From positions 1 through 28,036 of the forward strand of contig CAJUBG010000052.1 of NCBI GenBank assembly GCA_910584575.1: a DNA stretch of 28,036 bases, given 5' to 3'. The stretch is from an uncultured Dorea sp. Lineage in GTDB: Bacteria; Bacillota; Clostridia; Lachnospirales; Lachnospiraceae. Position 1 is the stretch's first letter, and every line of letters begins with the position of its first letter. Below the pieces are notes generated by a model that made no database searches, was not told the origin of the DNA, and was given only the letters and a program-made list of their open reading frames with translations. Made by a program: the position numbers and the translations under genes. This document shows positions 1 to 6,285 of the stretch, piece by piece.

Positions 1-210
1 GGTGACTGTACACTCTCCCGTGTGTGTCGTGAGAACCTCACACGTTGTTACCCGCCGCAATCGCTCTTTACCCCTGAGCCGCTTATTCTACAACGGGCTG
101 TTGTGATACGTACAGTGACTTGTCGCCAGTTTCCTAACTTGACATTCGCTCCACGGAAAACCTGCCACTTACGGCAGCAACCTCACGCTTCATTGCTATC
201 ATGTCACAGC
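1..210 (-). ncRNA. Structured 5' leader RNA, possibly a ribosomal-protein (S10-type) leader
   Basis: Read on the minus strand, this stretch begins just downstream of a good sigma-A promoter and runs off the left edge of the window without a convincing protein frame. It is rich in short helices: CTGCC/GGCAG at 162-177, ACAAC/GTTGT near 91-105, and GTGAG/CTCAC around an AAC loop at 29-41. This is the pattern of a long, folded mRNA leader. The stretch resembles my recollection of the leader in front of rpsJ (S10 operon) in Lachnospiraceae, but I cannot run a covariance search and the downstream gene is outside the window. It could also be a different cis-regulatory RNA or a stand-alone sRNA. Confidence 0.4.
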
Positions 211-216
211 TTTTTT

Positions 217-245
217 AGTATATCTGACGTAAAAACATTTTTCAA
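217..245 (-). promoter_or_regulatory. Sigma-A promoter for the leftward leader RNA
   Basis: On the minus strand TTGAAA (240-245) and TATACT (217-222) are separated by exactly 17 bp, so transcription should start near 210 and run left into the structured leader. Confidence 0.6.
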
Positions 246-330
246 GCCTTTTTTGAGAAATATTGTATTTTTTTTGATACAAATCAACCTGTTTTTACCA
301 GAATCACCTGTTTTTTACTGTTTTTCGCCC

Positions 331-358
331 CCGACAAACAAAAAATATGTGGTATAAT
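331..358 (+). promoter_or_regulatory. Promoter of the LytTR two-component operon
   Basis: A consensus TATAAT at 353-358 is preceded by TGG, giving an extended -10 element. The best -35 match is CCGACA at 331-336 with a 16 bp spacer; it is weak, but the extended -10 can compensate. The predicted start is about 365, giving a leader of roughly 87 nt before the response regulator. Confidence 0.6.
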
Positions 359-382
359 ATCAAATCGGGAGTATTGACGAAC

Positions 383-420
383 CAGAGTGTGTGAATCCGG
401 ACATCCATCTGCACACTCTG
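383..420. repeat. 9-bp inverted repeat in the LytTR operon leader
   Basis: CAGAGTGTG at 383-391 is exactly complementary to CACACTCTG at 412-420, with 20 nt between. It lies downstream of the predicted transcription start and ends about 20 nt before the AGGAGG of the response regulator. It could be an mRNA hairpin or a dyad operator. The arms are perfect, but no function can be read from the sequence. Confidence 0.5.
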
Positions 421-451
421 TATATTTCATCTGACATTTAGGAGGAAACCT

Positions 452-1183
452 ATGACAATAGCACTGGTAGACGATTCCGAAAGCGATCTTAAACACTTAC
501 ACAAATACCTGTCTCGTTATTGCCATGAGCATCATATTTATTTGACAATCGAAAAATTTACGAATGAACATCTATTTTTAAGTTCTATGCAGAACAAGGT
601 CTATGACCTGGTGTTCCTTGATATTTATATGAAACACATGAACGGCATCCAGCTTGCCTGCGAAATAGTCAGGCAAGACCCGAAGTGTCAAATTATCTTT
701 ATTACCACAAGTGAAGAACACGCCGTTGCCGCATACCGCGTCCATGCCCTGGACTATCTTGTAAAGCCATACAGCTATGCGGACCTGGAGGATGCACTGA
801 ACCATTATGAGCAGATCGCAGCCAAATTTGCCCGCTACATCGAGCTGAAGGAGGGCCGTTACCGCACACGCGTAATGCTCTCTGACATTATGTATACCGA
901 TTACTCTAATCACTATATTCAGGTTCATACTGTATCCTGTATTGTGCGTTCCTATATGTCCTTTGACGCGTTCCTTCCAATGCTTTCACCCTACGCAAAC
1001 TTTCTGTGGTGTTATCGGAACTGTACTGTCAATATGGATTATGTCGAATCCTTCTCCCGCAAGGAATTCATCCTGAAAAATAAGGAGCGTATCCCTATCG
1101 CGTCAGCGCGCAGACAGGAGGTTCTGCAGCGCTACGCTGATTATATATTTGACCATAAACCCAAAGGAGATTTTATGCCATGA
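452..1183 (+). CDS. LytTR-family response regulator
   Basis: This 243-residue protein is a cytoplasmic transcription regulator of the AgrA/LytR type. The N-terminal receiver domain (about 1-125) shows the acidic pair D7/D8, the phosphoacceptor D57 in VFLDIYM, the ITTS switch near 84-87 and K105 in YLVKP. The second half (about 137-236) is a LytTR DNA-binding domain, with the typical RIPIASARR-like strand near the end. The ATG is 6 nt behind a GGAGG. The stop overlaps the start of the following kinase by 4 nt (ATGA), so the two are translationally coupled and form a partner pair. No autoinducer peptide gene of AgrD type is seen beside it, so the signal and the target genes remain unknown. Confidence 0.93.
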   Translation: MTIALVDDSESDLKHLHKYLSRYCHEHHIYLTIEKFTNEHLFLSSMQNKVYDLVFLDIYMKHMNGIQLACEIVRQDPKCQIIFITTSEEHAVAAYRVHALDYLVKPYSYADLEDALNHYEQIAAKFARYIELKEGRYRTRVMLSDIMYTDYSNHYIQVHTVSCIVRSYMSFDAFLPMLSPYANFLWCYRNCTVNMDYVESFSRKEFILKNKERIPIASARRQEVLQRYADYIFDHKPKGDFMP

Positions 1184-2547
1184 CGCTTGCATACATTGTT
1201 AATAACCTGCTCTTTGTCATCCCGTGCATCCTTTTGTTGTTTCTGGTCTTTAAAGACCAGTTGAAAACGCCCGTGCTTCCCCTGATCCTGGCAGGCATCT
1301 CACTTTTTCTTGCCGCCTCCTTCTGGGGCGCTTATGTTTATCTGGCGCTTGGCAGCCCGATTCAGCGCTTCGTACTTTCGATGATTTCCACGTTTATCGG
1401 TGTGTTTATCTTTAGCGGCGTGTGCAGATATAGCTTTATGCAGAGCTTTTTTATTATAGCTGTGGTAAAATCCTACTCAGAAAATATTCGTTTTCTTGCC
1501 TCCCACATCTATTTTCTGATTACGCACAGACTGCCTGAGCATGCCATTCTCCAGATTTCATGTATCACAACCTTGCTTACTATACTAACCTTTCCGTTCA
1601 TCTGGCTGTTCTACAAAAAACTGATGCGGCCTGCCCTGGATTATACGGTATCCCTCTCTGTCTGGAAATTCATATGGATAATTCCGGTATGTAATAACGC
1701 AATCTTTACGCTTATCATTACAACGGATGTCTCCCATTATACCCATTATCCGGAAAATGAATTCTCCCTCATACCGCCTCTATGGCTTATGCTGACCTTC
1801 TCCACTTACATCATCCTGCTTCAGATGGTGATTGATGTAAGCCAAAATGCACAGCTTCAGGAAAACCTCCATCTGTCGGAGACTCAGATTGCCGCGCAGC
1901 AGAAGCAGATGGAGCTCTTACAGCATAATATCCAGGAGACAAGCCAGTTCCGACACGATATGCGGCACCATTTTCTTGCCATAGAAGGCTTTATCAACGA
2001 CTTAGACACAGAAGGACTTCGAGCATACATCCGCCAGTCTATGCTGCTTTTTCCCGCACAGTCTGTCCGCTTCTATTGCGACAGCGTCGCCGTCAATGCC
2101 CTGCTGTGTTATTATGATGAAAAGGCAGAAACAGAAGGAATCCCTCTGTCCCTGGATATTTCCCTGAACTACACCCCTCCTCTCTCGGACACAGAGCTAT
2201 GTATTATTCTTGGGAATCTTGTGGAAAATGCTATCGAGGCATGCCAGCGTATGAAATCACAGGAACGTTTTATCACTGTCAAGCTGTCCATGGCAAGCTC
2301 GTCAATCCTTGTCATCCAGGTCATTAACAGTTATGAAGGTATCATCCGGCAGGCATCCGACGGAACCTTCCTCTCCTCCAAGGTACGGGACAGAAAAGGG
2401 ATTGGTCTTGCCTCTGTCTTGAGTACGACAGACAAATACAATGGCATCGCCAGAATTGAATACCCTGAGCATATCTTCAAAGTCTCTCTGCTGTTGAATG
2501 TAAAAGGCGAGCCTTCCCCAAACCAAAAGACAGAGTCGGTATTCTGA
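1180..2547 (+). CDS. GHKL-domain sensor histidine kinase (AgrC-like)
   Basis: This is a membrane sensor kinase of 455 residues. Six or so hydrophobic helices fill residues 1-220. A coiled-coil-like linker rich in Gln and Glu (221-255) follows, then the H-box with phosphoacceptor H259 in FRHDMRHH, the N-box GNLVENAIEA (345-354) and the glycine box GIGLAS (407-412). This layout is that of the GHKL/HPK10 kinases which pair with LytTR regulators, and the gene overlaps such a regulator by 4 nt. The lack of a large extracellular domain suggests sensing within or near the membrane, often a peptide in this family. The stop codon lies inside the hairpin that ends the operon. Confidence 0.92.
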   Translation: MTLAYIVNNLLFVIPCILLLFLVFKDQLKTPVLPLILAGISLFLAASFWGAYVYLALGSPIQRFVLSMISTFIGVFIFSGVCRYSFMQSFFIIAVVKSYSENIRFLASHIYFLITHRLPEHAILQISCITTLLTILTFPFIWLFYKKLMRPALDYTVSLSVWKFIWIIPVCNNAIFTLIITTDVSHYTHYPENEFSLIPPLWLMLTFSTYIILLQMVIDVSQNAQLQENLHLSETQIAAQQKQMELLQHNIQETSQFRHDMRHHFLAIEGFINDLDTEGLRAYIRQSMLLFPAQSVRFYCDSVAVNALLCYYDEKAETEGIPLSLDISLNYTPPLSDTELCIILGNLVENAIEACQRMKSQERFITVKLSMASSSILVIQVINSYEGIIRQASDGTFLSSKVRDRKGIGLASVLSTTDKYNGIARIEYPEHIFKVSLLLNVKGEPSPNQKTESVF

Positions 2548-2564
2548 TACCAAAATACCGACTC
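2533..2564. terminator. Hairpin between convergent genes
   Basis: An 11-bp perfect stem, GAGTCGGTATT (2533-2543) with AATACCGACTC (2554-2564), encloses the kinase stop codon and lies just before the stop of the opposing gene. No long T-run follows directly on either side (TCTTTTGGTTT lies on the minus side), so termination in either direction is plausible but not certain. Confidence 0.5.
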
Positions 2565-2568
2565 CCAA

Positions 2569-3168
2569 TTATTTCCCGTTGTTTTTCTCATCCATTGCCG
2601 CCTGCGCCATCTCCATCCTTTTCTTGAAAAGACGCTGCTTAAAGTTCAAATTCACACCCTCAAACTCTTTACGGGTGGCATTCTGCATAAAGTCATAAAA
2701 CTTCTCCGGATCTCCCGACACAAAATCCTCCTTGGGTACTGCAAAGAGATCGTCATCCTCCATATGCAGAAAATAGATTCCGCCGTCAGAATACAGATCT
2801 CGGATCAGATTATATTTGTAAGACTTCTTCTCCCTGCCTCCGTCCTTAACCTCGAATCCGGAATGGCCAAATGACATCTTAATCTTAATTCCGTTCCGGT
2901 AATAAGGATCCCGATACAAAAATCCCAGATAGGATAGCTGATTCCTTGTCAGCCCCACCACAGCAACAATCACTCCCAACGTCCACCAGACAAGCCTCTC
3001 CGTATCCGACACATCAAACGCCTTGGGTACTGTGAGCAAAATCGCCGCCGCAAAAAAATACCGGAACATAATCTTCTTTGTATTCTTCGTCTTTTCATTA
3101 TACAGCCTGGCAAATGCTTTCAATACCTTGCTGGTATGCCCTGTCTCAACCTCATATAAAATCGTCAT
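2569..3168 (-). CDS. Two-helix membrane protein, YcxB-like
   Basis: The product is 199 residues. Near the N-terminus are two hydrophobic helices (about 26-45 and 53-68), followed by a soluble domain with an antiparallel-sheet pattern (FGHSGFEVKDG, YNLIRDLYSDGGIYFLHMEDDDLFAVPKEDF) typical of the YcxB-like family, then a basic, Met/Ala-rich tail. I chose the ATG at 3168 because a GGGAAAGGG element sits about 6 nt upstream; a start 27 nt earlier would have no ribosome binding site. The gene is alone on its strand, with its own promoter at 3253-3281. The biochemical role of the YcxB family is not established, so nothing more is claimed. Confidence 0.7.
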   Translation of the reverse strand: MTILYEVETGHTSKVLKAFARLYNEKTKNTKKIMFRYFFAAAILLTVPKAFDVSDTERLVWWTLGVIVAVVGLTRNQLSYLGFLYRDPYYRNGIKIKMSFGHSGFEVKDGGREKKSYKYNLIRDLYSDGGIYFLHMEDDDLFAVPKEDFVSGDPEKFYDFMQNATRKEFEGVNLNFKQRLFKKRMEMAQAAMDEKNNGK

Positions 3169-3252
3169 ATTATCCCTTTCCCGACATTCTCCCAATGCCC
3201 CGCTTATTCACATGCCATCCCATCGACTAAAGGGGATGATATGCCTCCTCCT

Positions 3253-3281
3253 ATTATAGAGGGTAACCCCACTATAAGCAA
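3253..3281 (-). promoter_or_regulatory. Promoter of the YcxB-like gene
   Basis: On the minus strand TTGCTT (3276-3281) and TATAAT (3253-3258) are 17 bp apart. Transcription should start near 3246, giving a leader of about 78 nt. Confidence 0.65.
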
Positions 3282-3332
3282 GCACTGTTTTCAATATTCT
3301 TCGTCATTTTCTCCAATTCCACCCCAATAAGG

Positions 3333-3361
3333 TTGACATTTACTATGCAAAACGTTATAAT
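3333..3361 (+). promoter_or_regulatory. Perfect-consensus promoter of the TauE/SafE permease gene
   Basis: TTGACA (3333-3338) and TATAAT (3356-3361) with a 17 bp spacer form an exact sigma-A consensus, the strongest promoter in the window by match. The roughly 90-nt leader contains a small hairpin (TGCTAC 3382-3387 with GTAGCA 3396-3401) before the ribosome binding site GGAGGG. Confidence 0.85.
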
Positions 3362-3457
3362 AAACCATATGAAGGATGGCTTGCTACAATCGGGGGTAGC
3401 AGTAAAGCTCTCATTCATGGAAACATATTACAATTTAATAATCTGGAGGGATGATTT

Positions 3458-4384
3458 ATGTCATTATTAATTTTGAGAGGATTATGTGTAATCGGTATTG
3501 TCCTGAACGTATTCCTGATGTGGCGCAAGAACAAAGAACTTCGTGCCAACCCAGAGAAGGATCCTGTAATCGGACTGAATGGTGAAGAACAGTGGCAGGA
3601 GCAGAAGAAGCACATTATTCCAACCGCAATCATAGGATTTGTGGCCAACTTCCTGGACACCTTGGGTATCGGTTCCTTTGCACCGTCTTCCGCAGCTTTC
3701 AAGATGACGAAATCCGTAGACGACGTACTGGTTCCTGGTACATTGAACGTAGGTGATACCGTTCCTGTATGTGTGGAGGCATTCTTGTTCTTCGGTCTTG
3801 TAGAGATGGATATCCTTACACTTGTACTTATGATTGCCGCATCTGTAATCGGCTCTTTCCTGATGGCTGGTGTTGTATCCAGATTCGACAGAAAGATGGT
3901 TCGTTACGCGCTGTTCGTTGGTCTGTTTATCCTGGCTTCTGTAATTCTTATGAAGAACCTGGGTGTTGGTCCATTCGGTACACAGGGTACAGCAACAACA
4001 TTAAGAGGCGTTAAGCTTATCGTCGCAGTTGTTGGTAACTTTATATTCGGCGCTCTTATGAGTATCGGTGTTGGTCTTTACGCACCATGTATGGCTATGG
4101 TTCTTGCATTAGGAATGGATGCAAACTGTGCATTCCCTGCTATGATGGGTTCCTGTGCATACTTGATGGCATTTGGTAATGGTCCGAAGTTCATTCAGGA
4201 GGGAAGATACGACATGGTTGCTTCCTGGACACAGGCAATCTTCGGTGCAATCGGTGTATATGTAGCATATGCATTCGTTAAGAGCTTACCACTGGATGTT
4301 CTTACCAAGGTTATCGTTGTTGTCGTTTACCTGACAGCTTTCTTATATCTCCGCGATGGTATCAAGAAAGGTTCGGCAGCTTAA
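3458..4384 (+). CDS. TauE/SafE-family membrane permease
   Basis: A 308-residue integral membrane protein with about eight hydrophobic segments. The family hallmarks are visible: an N-terminal half with the FLDTLGIGSFAPSSAA signature and a second half with FGALMSIGVGLYAPCMAMVLALG. TauE/SafE proteins move small anions such as sulfite, sulfonates or organic acids, but substrate cannot be read from sequence. An insert of charged residues (about 24-51) separates the first helix from the core. The gene is monocistronic between a perfect promoter and a strong terminator, and it uses a narrow codon set (GGT, GTA/GTT, CTT) like the proline reductase genes, suggesting high expression. Position next to the prd cluster invites a role in proline fermentation or selenium/sulfur oxyanion traffic, but that is inference. 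Confidence 0.85.
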   Translation: MSLLILRGLCVIGIVLNVFLMWRKNKELRANPEKDPVIGLNGEEQWQEQKKHIIPTAIIGFVANFLDTLGIGSFAPSSAAFKMTKSVDDVLVPGTLNVGDTVPVCVEAFLFFGLVEMDILTLVLMIAASVIGSFLMAGVVSRFDRKMVRYALFVGLFILASVILMKNLGVGPFGTQGTATTLRGVKLIVAVVGNFIFGALMSIGVGLYAPCMAMVLALGMDANCAFPAMMGSCAYLMAFGNGPKFIQEGRYDMVASWTQAIFGAIGVYVAYAFVKSLPLDVLTKVIVVVVYLTAFLYLRDGIKKGSAA

Positions 4385-4428
4385 CAGTCAAGATAGATTA
4401 CAACTTAATAGAGGATTACAATATATTT

Positions 4429-4460
4429 AAAGCGGTTTCTCGAATGAGAAACCGCTTTTT
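4429..4460 (+). terminator. Intrinsic terminator of the TauE/SafE gene
   Basis: A 13-bp perfect stem (4429-4441 with 4446-4458) around a GAAT loop ends in a run of T residues, about 45 nt after the permease stop codon. Confidence 0.92.
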
Positions 4461-4567
4461 GTATATACAGACTCGTAAAGACAAAATCCAAGTTGCAATA
4501 AAATTTTCTGTTTTAGTAATAAATAATATTCACTTTGCACAAAAATTATTTCCATAATATAAAAGTA

Positions 4568-4596
4568 TTGACATCCGAAATTAAAGATGTTATATT
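4568..4596 (+). promoter_or_regulatory. Promoter of the orphan transcript
   Basis: TTGACA (4568-4573), a 17 bp spacer and TATATT (4591-4596) predict a start near 4603. No conventional gene lies downstream before the terminator at 4830-4859. The promoter points away from the TauE/SafE gene and towards the 3' end of the convergent prd operon. Confidence 0.75.
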
Positions 4597-4615
4597 AAAC
4601 CTATCTTAAATATGT

Positions 4616-4732
4616 ATGAATAATTTAAAAAAATTTCATACATTTAAGAGGACCGTTGCGGTTGTATTTGCAGTTACACAGTTGCCGATCGTTTCCCCCA
4701 AGAACGTTCTTGCAACAGTGGACTCCAATTAA
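4616..4732 (+). CDS. Possible 38-residue peptide with a signal-like sequence
   Basis: Inside the orphan transcript an ATG opens a 38-codon frame ending in TAA at 4730-4732. The encoded peptide has a basic N-region (MNNLKKFHTFKR), a hydrophobic stretch (TVAVVFAVTQLPIV) and a small-residue site (NVLA before TVDSN), which is the pattern of a secreted pro-peptide. Against this, the predicted leader is only about 13 nt with no AGGAGG, the start codon lies in a hairpin, and a frame of this length arises easily by chance. It is listed because the unit has no other content; a short secreted signal or leader peptide is the main possibility if translated. Confidence 0.25.
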   Translation: MNNLKKFHTFKRTVAVVFAVTQLPIVSPKNVLATVDSN

Positions 4733-4829
4733 TATATACGTCCTCTTTATAGAGGAGCATTCCCCAGCTTTGTATATAAGACAAAACTGCAATGCAACGA
4801 GGAAAACCTCTCAATGACATACCAAAAAG

Positions 4830-4859
4830 AAAGGGCACGACATTCAGGTCGTGCCTTTT
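4830..4859. terminator. Bidirectional terminator shared by the prd operon and the orphan transcript
   Basis: The stem GGCACGAC/GTCGTGCC, extended by A-T pairs (4830-4841 with 4848-4859) around a 6-nt loop, is followed by TTTTCTTTT on the plus strand and by TTTCTTTTT on the minus strand. It lies directly after the prdE stop codon, so it should end both convergent transcripts. Confidence 0.88.
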
Positions 4860-4862
4860 CTT

Positions 4863-5348
4863 TTACCTCTCGTTCTTCTTTTGTTCTTTCTGGCGCATCT
4901 TAAGCTTCAGAAGCGCCATCGCCTTTCTACAATCGAGCGCGACCATGTTGTTTTCCCCTACTACATTGGTCTCCGTACCATCTGCGCTCTTATTAATATC
5001 TACAATACCATCCAGGTATTCATTCACCACCACGAACTGCGCTACCGTACCGCTGAAATTGAGCCCTGTCACCGGAATTCCCCTTATTCCTAATTGCTCG
5101 CATGTATTCGTGAAGTCCACGTCACTGTTTCCCCATCCATCAGACGAGATAATCACACCGTCAGCCCTCATTGCCTCTGCCCAGACGGCTGAACGGGTTC
5201 CTACCAACATCTTATCCTTATTATCATCCGGCGTCCCTACCAGAAGGATGCCCATCAGATCAAGATCCGTATCATTCGACACTACATCCAGGAGTGGATC
5301 CCTGAAATGGTGCAGTGAAGTCTCTTTGGTTGATGGTCCTATTCCCAT
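4863..5348 (-). CDS. prdE: D-proline reductase-associated protein PrdE (PrdA beta-subunit-like)
   Basis: This 161-residue protein aligns from its first residues to the C-terminal part of the window's own PrdA (PrdA about 418-573): MGIGPSTKE against TCIGPASKE, then FRDPL against WREPL, GILLVGTP against GVIFVGSP, and GIRGIPVTGLNFSG against GMRGIPVVGMSFCA. It therefore matches the pyruvoyl-carrying beta chain of proline reductase. At the position of the expected pyruvoyl-forming Cys (PrdA C418) it has Gly2, so it should not form that cofactor. The ATG at 5348 is 9 nt behind GGAGG and 14 nt after the prdD stop, in the same operon. Its catalytic or assembly role is not established; prdE genes accompany proline reductase in other clostridia. 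Confidence 0.85.
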   Translation of the reverse strand: MGIGPSTKETSLHHFRDPLLDVVSNDTDLDLMGILLVGTPDDNKDKMLVGTRSAVWAEAMRADGVIISSDGWGNSDVDFTNTCEQLGIRGIPVTGLNFSGTVAQFVVVNEYLDGIVDINKSADGTETNVVGENNMVALDCRKAMALLKLKMRQKEQKKNER

Positions 5349-5362
5349 ATTCTTTTTCCTCC

Positions 5363-6130
5363 TTACTGCATAGATCGGATAATCCCGTCCCGATACTCAT
5401 TTGGCGTTACAAGGATTGGCATATTGCCCATATCAATAATCGAACGTCCGCCCTCTACGCCGGACGGCTCATTTGCAAAGAAGTGCGTATCATACATGGC
5501 GCCCTGCCCTGCTACCTGCTTAATGATAAGCACCCTTTTCTTGCCAGGTCTTACAATGTCGTGGTATTCGTGTCTCTCCGTACATTTCTCTCCACGGAAT
5601 TTCTTCAGCTTATCGCGATAGGTTTGAATAAACTTATCGCAGGCGCGGTGTGCTGCCGTCGGCCCTGGTCTTTCCTGCCCCATACCGGCAGTAAGAGTAA
5701 CGTCAAAGGAAATAATATAGTCATCGTCTGAGGGAGTCCCTGCGCGGTTCAGATATAACTGTTCCTTCAGATTCCCTTCCGATGATCCGAATTCATGGCA
5801 CTGTTTCCCGTTCACATCCACACCGGTAAGCATCACATATACACCGGTAATAGTGTGCGTAATCCCATCCCCAATCTTGCCAAGAACTTTTGTAGAGATT
5901 GGTATAATATCCATGATTGTGTTCGTCCACCTATCATGATCCCCCGGTTTAATAAGCTGAATATCAATCTTCTCTATGTATTCCTCCTCAGCCACCAGCC
6001 CTTCAAGCATCTCTTTGCTGACTGTCATCTTGCCGTCTACTTTTATATCGTTATGCTCGCCCCATTCTACATCATTCATATGGAATGCTTTGATCACAAG
6101 TTTTCTCAGGTCTATTACTTCATCAGCCAC
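5363..6130 (-). CDS. prdD: D-proline reductase-associated protein PrdD (PrdA alpha-subunit-like)
   Basis: The product is homologous to the middle of PrdA (about 170-415). Shared blocks include EFGSSEG, ERPGPxAAH, RPGKKxVxIxK and GQGAM, and it ends at RDGIIRSMQ, where PrdA reads LDGCIHALT just before its cleavage cysteine. It lacks PrdA's N-terminal and Ala-rich segments. The start needs judgement. A perfect anti-SD complement GGAGGTGA lies so that the GTG at 6130 is optimally placed (8 nt after GGAGG), giving 255 residues. The ATG at 6136 is only 2 nt from the SD, and a TTG at 6148 would contain it. A terminator upstream separates it from prdB, so it may be expressed at lower level. Its function as a proline reductase accessory is known only by association. 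Confidence 0.82.
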   Translation of the reverse strand: MADEVIDLRKLVIKAFHMNDVEWGEHNDIKVDGKMTVSKEMLEGLVAEEEYIEKIDIQLIKPGDHDRWTNTIMDIIPISTKVLGKIGDGITHTITGVYVMLTGVDVNGKQCHEFGSSEGNLKEQLYLNRAGTPSDDDYIISFDVTLTAGMGQERPGPTAAHRACDKFIQTYRDKLKKFRGEKCTERHEYHDIVRPGKKRVLIIKQVAGQGAMYDTHFFANEPSGVEGGRSIIDMGNMPILVTPNEYRDGIIRSMQ

Positions 6131-6186
6131 CTTCATCACCTCCGTCAACGCAGCCTGCTAAAACAGGCCACCTCATACCTGTATTA

Positions 6187-6216
6187 CAATATATCGTATG
6201 AGTTTCCAATATATTG
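6187..6216. repeat. Inverted repeat upstream of prdD
   Basis: CAATATAT (6187-6194) pairs with ATATATTG (6209-6216). It lies between the prdB terminator and prdD. A second short hairpin, GCCTG/CAGGC at 6153-6168, sits closer to prdD. These could be operator or RNA processing sites; no clear sigma-A promoter with 17 bp spacing was found in the gap. Confidence 0.35.
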
Positions 6217-6231
6217 TCTTATCATCCTTCT

Positions 6232-6263
6232 AAAAAGGGCAGATGCTCAAATATCTGCCCTTT
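6232..6263 (-). terminator. Terminator between prdB and prdD
   Basis: On the minus strand AAAGGGCAGAT (6253-6263) pairs with ATCTGCCCTTT (6234-6244) across an 8-nt loop, followed by a T-run (6232-6236). It begins about 22 nt after the prdB stop codon. Since prdD has no obvious promoter of its own, partial read-through could set a low PrdD/PrdE level relative to PrdA/PrdB. Confidence 0.85.
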
Positions 6264-6285
6264 CCATGTCTGTTAAATCTTTAAA

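Larger units (their letters stand above)
4603..4862 (+). ncRNA. Orphan ~260-nt transcript, structured RNA or small-peptide mRNA
   Basis: The unit is bounded by a good promoter and a strong intrinsic terminator and contains no gene of normal size. The predicted RNA is unusually structured. A 9-bp hairpin at 4612-4643 covers the first ATG codons. AAGAGGAC (4646-4653) can pair with GTCCTCTT (4740-4747), but the latter can instead form TCCTCT-TTAT-AGAGGA (4741-4756), so two exclusive folds are possible. GAGG-AAAA-CCTC closes at 4799-4810. A perfect 14-bp palindrome sits at 4699-4712. The CCTC-rich segments could pair with ribosome binding sites. It could be a regulatory sRNA, a divergent 6S RNA or the mRNA of a short peptide. 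I do not recognise it as any known family. Confidence 0.5.

Noticed and set aside
22..357. A 111-codon plus-strand frame at the left edge.
   Set aside because: It is opposite a structured leader RNA, lacks a ribosome binding site and has the Phe/Pro/Leu-rich composition of an antisense artefact.
4603..4862. Firm assignment of the orphan transcript as 6S RNA.
   Set aside because: I could not see the long quasi-continuous helix with a central bubble that defines 6S RNA; it is kept only as one alternative.
4792..5373. A 193-codon plus-strand frame across prdE.
   Set aside because: It is Ser/Thr-rich antisense of prdE, has no ribosome binding site, and begins inside the orphan transcript just before a strong terminator.
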